64,000 nucleotides of DNA, from assembly GCF_016679925.1 (NCBI RefSeq), contig NZ_JAEQBW010000002.1, positions 62,001 through 126,000 of the forward strand. Direction: 5' to 3'. The notes under the pieces were generated by a model that did not search any database, was not told the DNA's origin, and saw only the letters and a program-made list of their open reading frames with translations. The translations under genes were made by a program, and so were the position numbers. This document shows, in pieces, positions 55,659 through 63,770 of this stretch. Source of the DNA: Marivirga aurantiaca (GTDB lineage: Bacteria; Bacteroidota; Bacteroidia; Cytophagales; Cyclobacteriaceae). Position 1 is the first letter of the stretch. The number at the start of each line of letters is the position of its first letter.

Positions 55659-57707
55659 TTAACACATTTTTTCAAACACTTCTTTCCAGACAAATAAGTG
55701 TTTGTACTCATCCCTTTTATAAACAGCAGTAAGCTTTTGATAGTTACTGATAGCCTGATTTATTCTACCCAGAAAGTAAGAAGGTTTGTTTGAAACATTC
55801 TTTATTTGCTCCACTTCTTTATTAACAGAATAGATATAGTGTAATTTATTATTCTGGGCATTGATTACATCCTCTGCCGACTTACCATTACAATACCTGC
55901 AATGACAAGCACCCAATACATTTGAGATTTGATTTAATCTAGTTGGTCTTTTCTTTTCAATGGAAACTGTTCCTAACAATTCGGGAAAATAATATCGCTC
56001 ATATAAATTATATCCTACTCCTGCCTCTTTATGTAAGTCTTCTGAAAAACTTTCAAATCTAGCTGCTCCTGCAGAGAAACCAACCAGGCCCAATGATATT
56101 AAACCTAAACCTAAACTATTCAACCGCCCTGCAATGACTGGCCTGCCAGTAAAGCGCTGCAAATTCAAAAGAGTATCAATGTAATGGAATAACACTATGG
56201 CTGAACTATTTCTATCGATACCATCTGCATAGACAATATATCCATCACACTCATGAGCTGAATAATAATTGAGTAAATCATTTTTGTATTGTTGGTCGGT
56301 TAAGCTGCTACTGTTGATACAAATTCCAGCATACAATTTTTTGTCAGCATATTCAGGAACTGAATTTTTGTAATCAATACTTTCTTTAAGCAGTTTAATA
56401 TCCAAATCAAACCATTGTTCAACGGGGTTCTGTTTGTATGTAGGCAAGACATTTGTGTTATGAGTGTAATGATAAGGCGAAACAAAAATATCAGCTCCCA
56501 ATTTAGCTTCTTCATCAATTACCAATTTAACATAATCTTGTTGCTTCTTATAGGTGTTGAGATATGAAGGAGTAATAACTTCAAAAGTTGGTGGGCAATA
56601 TGGAAGTTGCATTAAACCTTTTCTATCAGTGTAAGTGTCGTAAGCAAAGCGGACTGTTTCGGGGTCAATAATTCTTGAAAATTGATGGCCTTGTATTAGC
56701 CCCAATAATTTCTTTTGTTGAAATTGGTGAATTGCCGGAAACTCAACAAAAATAGTTTCATCAGAAGTTTTTAAATACTCTTCTAAAACACTTCCATCAT
56801 TCCATAAGCGCAAAACAAATTTTGGCGTGGTGTCATAATATCTTTTTAGTACTGCATCTTTTGAATTGAAAATGGTAATCAGTTCGTCAATATTTAAATA
56901 ACGTTGATACGGATTTTTTTCAAGTAACTTGAAAATTATGTTTTCAAATTTGTTGGTGATATCGGCAAAATATTTCCTCGGTGGAATAGGGCTTTCATTC
57001 TTTATTTTGTCAATGAGTTCGGGTAGACTATTGAAAACATAGGGAACTTTTGATGTAAGCATTTCATAAAAAATAATACCCAAAGTATAAAGGTCGCTTC
57101 GCTTATCTATATTCTTACTGTCTGTAATTTGTTCGGGTGATGAATAAAGTGGAGACCCTAAAAAATTTCCAGTACTCGTGAGTGTTGTGTAATCAATGAC
57201 TTTGGAGATTCCGTAGTCCAAAATTTTCACTTGTTCGCCATTGACAATAATATTTTCAGGTTTCAAATCACGGTGAATAATTCCCTTTGTTTCATCATCG
57301 CCCCGTACCTGATGCAAACCTTTGATGCCTTCCAAAATATTTTTAAAAATAGAAACTATCTGTGCTTCACTTGTTAATCCTTTGTTCTTTATAATCTTTT
57401 GCAGTGTTTCTCCTTCTGCAAATTCCATTACCAAAAAGTAAGAAGGCACACTCAAATCTTCTCCTTTAAAATCATCAACATACTTTATTAAGGAAGGATG
57501 ATTGACAGTTTTCATTATATCAATCTCCCTTTGAATGCGGTTGTTTTCTCCGCTGTGTTTGTATTCCTGAAGTATGTAATCTTCTCTGAAAACCTTTATT
57601 GCAAAAGTGTTTCCTTCTTTGATTGCTTTATAAACTGACCCAAAACCCCCAGCACCTATAAAATCAGTAAAAGTGTAACCTTTGATTCTTTGATTGATGA
57701 GTGCCAT
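55659..57707 (-). CDS. Ser/Thr protein kinase fused to a C-terminal TIM-barrel-like domain
   Basis: 682 residues. The N-terminal 280 are a complete Hanks-type kinase: glycine loop IGAGGFGSVYKAI (17-29), K38 in FAIKVF, HRDLKPEN (145-152), DYG in place of DFG (164-166) and SPLYSSPEQ (185-193). No transmembrane or sensor domain follows. Residues about 290-682 are a separate domain with alternating strands and helices (GADIFVSPYHY, DGYIVYADGIDR, GRPVIAGRLNS, GLVGFSAGAA) suggesting a TIM barrel, then C601-x-C603-x-x-C606 in GACHCRYCNG, similar in layout to the zinc site of tRNA-guanine-transglycosylase-like enzymes. First gene of a two-gene unit with the PD-(D/E)XK-like protein. Confidence 0.85.
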   Translation of the reverse strand: MALINQRIKGYTFTDFIGAGGFGSVYKAIKEGNTFAIKVFREDYILQEYKHSGENNRIQREIDIMKTVNHPSLIKYVDDFKGEDLSVPSYFLVMEFAEGETLQKIIKNKGLTSEAQIVSIFKNILEGIKGLHQVRGDDETKGIIHRDLKPENIIVNGEQVKILDYGISKVIDYTTLTSTGNFLGSPLYSSPEQITDSKNIDKRSDLYTLGIIFYEMLTSKVPYVFNSLPELIDKIKNESPIPPRKYFADITNKFENIIFKLLEKNPYQRYLNIDELITIFNSKDAVLKRYYDTTPKFVLRLWNDGSVLEEYLKTSDETIFVEFPAIHQFQQKKLLGLIQGHQFSRIIDPETVRFAYDTYTDRKGLMQLPYCPPTFEVITPSYLNTYKKQQDYVKLVIDEEAKLGADIFVSPYHYTHNTNVLPTYKQNPVEQWFDLDIKLLKESIDYKNSVPEYADKKLYAGICINSSSLTDQQYKNDLLNYYSAHECDGYIVYADGIDRNSSAIVLFHYIDTLLNLQRFTGRPVIAGRLNSLGLGLISLGLVGFSAGAARFESFSEDLHKEAGVGYNLYERYYFPELLGTVSIEKKRPTRLNQISNVLGACHCRYCNGKSAEDVINAQNNKLHYIYSVNKEVEQIKNVSNKPSYFLGRINQAISNYQKLTAVYKRDEYKHLFVWKEVFEKMC

Positions 57708-58165
57708 TATTTTTCTAATTTACATTTATCTTTGGGTCATTACGCTTGTGCATAACATTTGAATACGTGCACCTCAAGGTACACATACTCACTTTATATT
57801 TTAATTCACCGACAACAAACAAATGTAAGTATTTACAAACATTTACAAATAGTTTTATCGGATATACTAATTAAAGCGCTGAACATACTCCCTTCCCTCA
57901 TCAAATACTAATTATTCATCGAAAAGCAATGTAAAATACCTAAATGTAGGTAGTGGTTTTAGCCAAAAAGAGGAGTGAGGAGGAGAAATGTGGAGATAAT
58001 TCCGGAGTCCATGGTTTAAGCTGTGGGCTATGGAGAATGAACAATGGAATGATTTTAGCCATTTCCAGTCTTATAAGATAAATGAATAGGGGTAGGATTT
58101 GCCAGTCGGCAAGGTCTTTATCCAGCTTTGATATTAAATCCAGCAGGATTTGATGGGTTGAAAAT
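57708..58165. other. Intergenic region at the cassette-cluster boundary
   Basis: 458 bp. GCATAAC (57750-57756) near the kinase start is a possible attC end of the preceding cassette, but no matching arm is clear. The remainder up to the MATE gene has no recognised feature apart from a weak AAATCC/GGATTT hairpin near 58140. Confidence 0.45.
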
Positions 58166-59533
58166 TCAATCCATATGCCGGTTCCTTATAGTCCTTATTT
58201 TCCAGTAGCCCATTTTATAGTAAGTGAAAGCCACAATAGCCGCTATTAAATTGGAAACAGGAAAGGCCCACCAGATACCTTCGGCTCCTAAACTGGTTTT
58301 TTCTGAAAGAATAAATGCGCTGGGAAACCGGATCATCCATAAGCTAAATACGGAAATAAGGAGGGAGGCTTTTGTGAAGCCCGCACCATTAAATACGCCA
58401 TTTAATACTTGTTGCACTCCCAAAAGACCAAAACTTGGCGCCATAATTTTAATAAATAAAGCGCCATCTTTAATTACTTTTTCATCACCCGGAACAAAAA
58501 AGCGGGTAACAGGCTCTGCTAAAGCAAACAACAATAAACCCACACTTGTAAGACCAAAAAAAGCAATTTTATTACTTAGATTTCCAATCTTCTCTGCCCT
58601 TTTAATTTGCCCGGCACCAATATTCTGACTGACCAAAGTAGTGGTGGCAATAGCAAAACCAAGTGCCGGAACAATTACCAAACTGAGTATTCTGGCTCCA
58701 ATGCCATAAGCAGCAATAGCAGCACTCCCAAAGCTGGTAACCAGCATCACCATGATTGTCATAGCGGCTGAGCGGGAGGATTGCTCTAAACTTGCAGGAA
58801 TTCCCAGAAAAAACATTTTCCTGATCCATGGGAAATCCGGCTTCATTTGATGCCAATTAATTTTGATCCCCATTTTGCCTCTAAATAGAATAACAATACC
58901 AATAAAAGCTGATATACCCTGGGTGATCACACTTGCAATGGCTGCACCTGAAACGCCATAGCCCGGTATATCTCCATATCCAAAGATAAATAGGGGATCT
59001 AAAATCAAATTGAGCAATACAGTTCCCAGCACGATAAACATGGGGAGCATTACATTTCCAATGCCTCGCATGAGCGACTGAAACACGAAAAACATGAATA
59101 GAAATAGGAAACCGAAGGAGGAAACCTGGAAATAATCCACAGAATCTTTAAGAATTTCCGGACCTGCCCCAATGAGTTTCATTAAAGGATAAGCAGCAAA
59201 ATAACCGATGGCGGAAAGTAAGAGGGAAATAAAGAAAATAACAATTACAGTTTGAGAAGAGCTATAATTCACCAGCTTCTGGTCTCCGGCTCCTTTGTGG
59301 TTTCCCACTATTACAGTGCCTGCCAAAGTTAAACCTGCCCCTAAAGATAAAATGAGGAATAAAACAGGGAAGCTCAAACTCACGGCTGCCACAGCATTGG
59401 CACCTAAGCGTCCCAGCCAAAAAGTATCTATCAGCTGATAAGCAGTTTGCAAGATATTGGCCATAATAATAGGTATGGCCAGGCTTACCAGCGAATTGAG
59501 TATTTTTCCTTCTGTGTATTTTGACTTGTTCAA
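58166..59533 (-). CDS. MATE family efflux transporter
   Basis: 455 residues with 12 transmembrane helices in two homologous halves. The first has PIIMANILQTAYQLIDTFWLGRLG and the second SLEQSSRSAAMTIMVMLVTSFG with GFAIATTTLVSQNIGAGQ, typical of the NorM/DinF-like MATE group. Such pumps export organic cations or drugs in exchange for Na+ or H+. Substrate unknown. It is a single gene, with normal base composition, between the cassette cluster and a gene-poor region. Confidence 0.95.
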   Translation of the reverse strand: MNKSKYTEGKILNSLVSLAIPIIMANILQTAYQLIDTFWLGRLGANAVAAVSLSFPVLFLILSLGAGLTLAGTVIVGNHKGAGDQKLVNYSSSQTVIVIFFISLLLSAIGYFAAYPLMKLIGAGPEILKDSVDYFQVSSFGFLFLFMFFVFQSLMRGIGNVMLPMFIVLGTVLLNLILDPLFIFGYGDIPGYGVSGAAIASVITQGISAFIGIVILFRGKMGIKINWHQMKPDFPWIRKMFFLGIPASLEQSSRSAAMTIMVMLVTSFGSAAIAAYGIGARILSLVIVPALGFAIATTTLVSQNIGAGQIKRAEKIGNLSNKIAFFGLTSVGLLLFALAEPVTRFFVPGDEKVIKDGALFIKIMAPSFGLLGVQQVLNGVFNGAGFTKASLLISVFSLWMIRFPSAFILSEKTSLGAEGIWWAFPVSNLIAAIVAFTYYKMGYWKIRTIRNRHMD

Positions 59534-60876
59534 ATTGTAATGGATTATTCTCTATTATGCACGAAGATACTGAGACTTTGGTTAAACTTTGAAATTTACC
59601 AGCTCATGGGCACTAATACAATTGATTTTCCAGGTGTATTGATTTTGATCCCGCTTATCTTTTCCTTGCAGAGATATTAAAACTTCAATTTACTCTCCGA
59701 AATTTTTGCTTGATCCTTCTCATCTTGCTTTTATATTCATATATAAGTGGCTATAAACAAAAAAAAGCTCCTCATATTTCTATGAAGAGCTTGTGGAGGG
59801 GTGACAGGAATAGAAGTCTCAAAATGTGATTTTTGAAATCTGAGGAATCTATACTACCTCGAAGGATGTTGGCGGAGTCCCAAAGCCAAGCTTCAAGTAT
59901 TTCTAATTCTGTTATTGACATTTGGCTAAACTAAATTTATTTAATTAAAAAGTCATTAAAATTAAGGTGAAAAGATTGTAGATGCAATTAAATATACATG
60001 CAGTTTCCCGCTGAATTGGTGATAATAATATTTCTAAGAAGCGAGGATATTGATTTGGTTATACTGGTTTTACATCTTAATAAAAGGAAGAGTTAGATTT
60101 TTTCATTAAGGCTTCTTCGATTTTAGAAACTTAAATTATATCAATTTACAAAGAAATAAATTTCTTAATTAGATACCATTTTTCTGAATGTTACAGTTTT
60201 TTCTATTGTCATTTATAAATCCTTAGTTATAAATTATTTGCTTTACTTTTGATAATTATTAACATCTTAATGATTTATAGGTCTGATATCTTTATCTAAG
60301 TTATTTAATTCCACTTTTAAAATCCTAATTCTAAGTTCATATCTATAACTACCTGCATTAATTGGAACTCGATTTACAAAAGCAATATCTATCATATTAT
60401 GTTCTATAATGAATTTTTCGACAATTTTCCGACTCTTTATAGTAATATTCACCTAAAGTAAAAAAAGAAAGCAAAAACAAGCAACTATTAATAAAAATAC
60501 CCTTAATAATATTCAAATACATTTTATGCGCTTGGAATACTTGCTTGCAATGCTTTATTTGCTTGTTTTTGACTAGCAATTACTTTGATTTATGTAAAAT
60601 TGGATAATATAGCCTTCTGTATCAGAATGCGGTATCTGTTAAGGATATTTTAAGAATTATAATTCAGAGTTAAAATTTAAATGTAAAGAAGTGTAAATAT
60701 TTGAAAATTACAATATTTTTTTTTGCTGTTGGCTGTGGGAAACTTTATTGTATTTTTTCATAATGCCCAATTAGATACCTATAGGGTATATTTCTACTTG
60801 AAAAAATACAAACAACTAATTGGTATACAGGTGTTTAATAACTTATCCACACCTTTCTGTAGGTAACTTTTAAGCC
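59534..60876. other. Long AT-rich region without a convincing gene
   Basis: 1.34 kb. It holds a tRNA-3'-end-like fragment with a hairpin (59765-59813) and two short overlapping minus-strand frames (60267-60452 and 60397-60579) that might be one frameshifted small gene with an N-terminal hydrophobic segment. Otherwise nothing is recognised. Confidence 0.55.
59765..59813 (-). other. tRNA-3'-end-like fragment with terminator-like hairpin (1)
   Basis: On the minus strand ATTCCTGTCACCCCTCCA, similar to the T-arm/acceptor end of a tRNA, is followed by the AAGCTC(T)TCATA...TATGA(G)GAGCTT stem and TTTTTTT. The upstream part of a tRNA is missing; similarity stops at the T loop. Confidence 0.45.
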
Positions 60877-60907
60877 TTTGAGTATGCAAAATGATTAGTT
60901 AAATTTG
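60877..60907 (+). promoter_or_regulatory. Consensus promoter of the mini-ORF locus
   Basis: TTTG (60877-60880), a 19-base spacer, then TAAATTTG (60900-60907), one of the best promoter matches in the window. Predicted start is near 60914. Confidence 0.7.
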
Positions 60908-60918
60908 TTGTAATCGTC

Positions 60919-61017
60919 ATGGCAGAAAAAAAACCTAATGAAGTGGAGTTCATTAGGTTTGGATTTTGTCCTCTGTACTTCACTCTTAAAATAGATAACA
61001 TATGCAAGAGATCATAA
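60919..61017 (+). CDS. Leader mini-ORF, 32 residues
   Basis: ATG at 60919, only a few bases after the predicted transcription start, opens a 32-codon frame beginning MAEKKPNEVEF and ending DNICKRS. Its first third lies in a 12-bp hairpin, AAACCTAATGAA/TTCATTAGGTTT (60931-60960). It overlaps the next mini-ORF by 16 bases, so its translation could control that of the peptide downstream, as mok does for hok. It resembles no known protein. Support comes only from position, promoter and overlap. Confidence 0.35.
   Translation: MAEKKPNEVEFIRFGFCPLYFTLKIDNICKRS
60931..60960. terminator. 12-bp hairpin in the mini-ORF leader
   Basis: AAACCTAATGAA and TTCATTAGGTTT around GTGGAG. In the plus transcript it is a leader structure; on the minus strand it is followed by TTTTTTTT and could terminate leftward or antisense transcription. 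Confidence 0.6.
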
Positions 61018-61091
61018 TTGAAGTGGTCGCAATGTTCTTACCTATCATTATACAACTCATTGTTGAGTGGTATATCCGAAATAGTGATTAA
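61002..61091 (+). CDS. 29-residue hydrophobic membrane peptide (type I toxin-like)
   Basis: ATG at 61002 to TAA at 61091. The peptide starts MQEIIIEVVAMFLPIII and continues QLIVEWYIRNSD: one transmembrane helix with acidic residues on the N-terminal side and a short polar tail with Trp-Tyr at the boundary, the usual build of type I toxin peptides. It has its own promoter (60877-60907), a structured leader and a terminator 15 bp after the stop, so a dedicated short transcript is likely. No antisense RNA gene was identified with certainty. Function is inference from architecture. Confidence 0.5.
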   Translation: MQEIIIEVVAMFLPIIIQLIVEWYIRNSD

Positions 61092-61100
61092 GGACAGATG

Positions 61101-61133
61101 AAAACGGAGGTGTTAAAGCCTCCATTTTCTTTT
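61101..61133 (+). terminator. Terminator of the mini-ORF transcript
   Basis: GGAGG (61106-61110) pairs with CCTCC (61119-61123) with flanking A-T pairs, followed by ATTTTCTTTT. Confidence 0.65.
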
Positions 61134-61311
61134 ACAAAAATATGTTATTTATGATCAACTATCAAAAGAATTTGATATCATTTCGTACATCCTTCTTTAT
61201 ACCACATTAAGCCATCAAAACCTTACTATTTCCTAAATAGATTTTGAGAATCTTCTATTCTTATTCATCAATAAATAAAAGTGTCATGTGGGCATTAATT
61301 AAATCATACCT

Positions 61312-61344
61312 ATTAAAAAATGAGAGGCTTTATAATCAGCCTCT
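61312..61344 (-). terminator. Terminator of the NucS-like gene
   Basis: On the minus strand AGAGGCT pairs with AGCCTCT around GATTATAA, followed by CATTTTTT, starting just after the stop at 61352. Confidence 0.8.
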
Positions 61345-61351
61345 ATTTGAT

Positions 61352-61957
61352 TTAATTATCATCTGGTTTAAATTGATTAATGCACATATCAACTATTTCA
61401 TCCATAGCGCACTCTTTTACTTCAATTTCTGTTTGTTGGCAATTAGAATATGAAGTAAAAGTTAATCCATTTACTGGGTCTAAATAATATTCATGATTGT
61501 AGATGTTATAATTCTTCTGAAGGTGCATCATTGTATAAAAAGAATCACTAGTCCAATCACATTCTGTACCAACTAAATGTGAAAATATTCTTAACCTTTT
61601 TTTGTCAATCAGCATTTCAGTAAAGTCCCAGCCAGCAAAATAATTTTGTACATACTCTCGATATCGTAAAATTTGATCTAAAGCTCTGTATGTTATACCG
61701 TCTCGTTTCAATTCAATAATATGGACATCAAAGAACTCAGTCTTTTTTTCAATTGTTTTATGGACTGCTAATAGATCGATCAAACCTTTTTGGATTTCAA
61801 ATTCTTTATAAATTTTTAAATCTTTAATGATTGCTTGTTCATTTAAAGGATACCTAATCAGTTGTTTTTCTAAAATTGATCTGTTCTCATTATCAGTCAT
61901 CAAAAGTGATTCTTGAAGGTCTGATTCCCATTGAAAATAAGTGTTGATACTACTCAT
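61352..61957 (-). CDS. PD-(D/E)XK endonuclease-like protein, NucS-like
   Basis: 201 residues. The nuclease motif set is complete: KGLIDLLAVHK with D61, HIIELKRDGITYRALDQILR with E82 and K84, then Q95 and Y99 in DQILRYREYV. This matches the catalytic half of NucS-like/DUF91 endonucleases, which cut branched or mismatched DNA. The 50 residues before it are helical and the C-terminal 80 are unassigned; the N-terminal ssDNA-binding domain of full NucS is missing. It is divergent from the unknown gene at 62097 with 139 bp between starts, and ends at a clear terminator. Confidence 0.78.
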   Translation of the reverse strand: MSSINTYFQWESDLQESLLMTDNENRSILEKQLIRYPLNEQAIIKDLKIYKEFEIQKGLIDLLAVHKTIEKKTEFFDVHIIELKRDGITYRALDQILRYREYVQNYFAGWDFTEMLIDKKRLRIFSHLVGTECDWTSDSFYTMMHLQKNYNIYNHEYYLDPVNGLTFTSYSNCQQTEIEVKECAMDEIVDMCINQFKPDDN

Positions 61958-62096
61958 AATAATTAGTTTTTAGTTTAAAATTGTTCTTAAAGTGCTAATT
62001 ATTGAATAAATATTTATTCTTTTAGATGTTAAAAAATGCGAGTTACTGGTCTCCTAGAGTTTTTATTGACTATATTAAAGATCAATTTTTATAAAG

Positions 62097-62858
62097 ATGC
62101 AAGAGAAAATTTTTAGTACAGGTAATGGTGGTCATTATCATATTTTTGAGATTGGTGAGTTTGAATATTCTGATCCTTTGGAAATCTACCATGAATCGGA
62201 AGTTAATTCTATCAAGTCCAAATTTATTTTTTTATTAACAGCAGACTTCCCTAGTGCTCCGAAAGGACTTATCGAAACTAAAGCAAAAAAAGCAGCTCAA
62301 GAACACTGGAAGAAGAGACTCAGCGAAGTTGAGAATTGCAAATTGCCTAAAGAATTAGAATTCTTACTTTCAGAAAATAAAAAAGCAAGACAAATAAACT
62401 TACTTAAGAACCTAACACTTACAACAGATCAATTATTTAAATTTTATAAAATTACTTCCGAAAGGGGATTTAAAATGAGTCAGTACATCGGAGAATCATT
62501 GCCATTAAAAATTGAAGAATCGGAATTGCCAAAGATGACTTACATCGATGGTGATAAGATTGTAAAATTTGGACAGACAAGCTTGTCTGATGGTCAGCTT
62601 AGACATATGATAAAATTTAGGAATAAAACAATAGGTAAATTCTTAGACAAAGGAGATCACTGGCATTGCTTCTACATTACATTTCGTAGTATTGCTGGAA
62701 AAGAACCTTGGCAAAATGGACAAGCTCATTTACATTATTTATCAAATGCTTTTGGATTATCAAGGGCAGAAGTTGTAGATAGAATAAGGAAAAATAATGC
62801 ACCGTCTTCACCTGTTCATATTAATATTACAGATTATGGTAACCAGAGCAATCAATAA
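62097..62858 (+). CDS. Unknown protein with conserved-looking His clusters
   Basis: 253 residues, soluble, no signal peptide. I recognise no family. It has His-rich spots at both ends: GGHYHIFEIGEFEY (11-24), GDHWHCFYITFRSIAG and QAHLHYLSNAFGLSRAEVVDRI near residues 185-230; the middle is Lys/Glu/Leu-rich and helical (EHWKKRLSEVENCKLPKELE). Clustered His and Cys could bind a metal or form an RNase-like site, but that is speculation. The last 20 residues look disordered. It faces the NucS-like gene head to head, so the two may be one functional unit sharing a promoter region. Confidence 0.7.
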   Translation: MQEKIFSTGNGGHYHIFEIGEFEYSDPLEIYHESEVNSIKSKFIFLLTADFPSAPKGLIETKAKKAAQEHWKKRLSEVENCKLPKELEFLLSENKKARQINLLKNLTLTTDQLFKFYKITSERGFKMSQYIGESLPLKIEESELPKMTYIDGDKIVKFGQTSLSDGQLRHMIKFRNKTIGKFLDKGDHWHCFYITFRSIAGKEPWQNGQAHLHYLSNAFGLSRAEVVDRIRKNNAPSSPVHINITDYGNQSNQ

Positions 62859-62962
62859 ATGATATTGTAACCATAATTAAATGATGAGTATTAGTTATAG
62901 TTTTTCATGAATAACAATACTAAAGTAAAAATGGTACTATGATTGGTACTACTAAAATGAAA

Positions 62963-63012
62963 AAAGCCCCATACGTAATGTATGAGGCTTTTATAGTCGG
63001 GGTGGCAGGATT
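62963..63012 (-). other. tRNA-3'-end-like fragment with terminator (2)
   Basis: On the minus strand AATCCTGCCACCCCGAC (62996-63012) looks like the T-stem and acceptor end of a tRNA. It is followed by the AAAGCC(T)CATAC/GTATG(G)GGCTTT hairpin and a T run. The rest of the tRNA is absent. Confidence 0.5.
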
Positions 63013-63095
63013 ACTCATACGCACAAAACCATGCCGCACAATCCGTTCTCATCCTGCCTGCAATCTTTAATAAATCAAAAAAATGGACATAAAAA

Positions 63096-63140
63096 AAGCC
63101 AGCAGATTGATCTACTGGCTTATGTCGGGGTGACTGGATT
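63096..63140 (-). other. tRNA-3'-end-like fragment with terminator (3)
   Basis: On the minus strand AATCCAGTCACCCCGAC (63124-63140) is followed by AAGCCAG(T)AGAT/ATCT(G)CTGGCTT and TTTTT. Same layout as fragments 1 and 2, with the same acceptor bases as fragment 2. Confidence 0.5.
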
Positions 63141-63378
63141 ACAACCACCCCACGCAAATCTTTATGTATCAGTAAGTTACAAGAACGTATTTCAGCGGGT
63201 TCACCGTTCAGTTCTCAATTTATTCGAACTGGTTTGAGTGCATTTGGTGAACTCCGAAACCTTTGTAAATATACAAAAAAGCCTACGTTTTGGGTTCAAA
63301 TCGTGGCAAAAAGTGCTAAAATTTATTGGCAAAGAGTCATAGATTTTAGTGCCGTTTGACTGCCTTCATCTGGCAAGA

Positions 63379-63579
63379 TCAATCGGTGATGTAACGCTCA
63401 ACAATGGCCGGTGCAAGGCCGGTGAACTCGCAAAATTCATCTATGCTGATGAACTGATGCGGTTCTTTGGAAAGCTCCTCCCTGATCTTGTTTAGGAGCT
63501 TTCTTCCGTAACGCTCGCTCATGCCCGTGATTCGCTGCACGTCTTTTGGATAGATACAGGCTCTTTTGGTTTCAATCAT
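63379..63579 (-). CDS. Small helix-turn-helix-like protein
   Basis: 66 residues: IYPKDVQRITGMSERYGRKLLNKIREEL (helix-turn-helix-like, residues about 9-36) followed by HQFISIDEFCEFTGLAPAIVERYI, a second helical motif. The layout recalls excisionase- or MerR-type DNA-binding proteins of Bacteroidota accessory elements; I believe similar short proteins are common there but cannot name one. It is GC-rich compared with the chromosome and divergent from the partial gene at 63771, so it could regulate that gene. Confidence 0.65.
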   Translation of the reverse strand: MIETKRACIYPKDVQRITGMSERYGRKLLNKIREELSKEPHQFISIDEFCEFTGLAPAIVERYITD

Positions 63580-63770
63580 ACTTTATCTATGCTTCATCTA
63601 TGCTTTTGGTGTACTGTAAATATAGGAAATGCCATTGGCAGTTCATTTTGAACCAATCGGAATAAACGGTATCCAATGTTCCTATGCGGAACCTGTCTTT
63701 TGTCTTCCCTCCTGATTTATCTGATTTTCGGTGAGTTGCAACGAAGCAACAAATCAAAATTTCAAATGAT

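Larger units (their letters stand above)
62859..63378. other. Gene-free region with two tRNA-end-like fragments
   Basis: 520 bp without a gene I can support. It holds two fragments at 62963-63012 and 63096-63140. A 68-codon frame at 63031-63237 runs across them and is not counted. Confidence 0.55.

Noticed and set aside
59793-63140. Complete tRNA genes at the three tRNA-like ends
   Set aside because: No matching 5' acceptor strand or anticodon arm is found at the right distance; similarity ends in the T loop.
63031-63237. 68-codon plus-strand frame
   Set aside because: It crosses a terminator hairpin and a tRNA-end-like fragment, so it is most likely chance.
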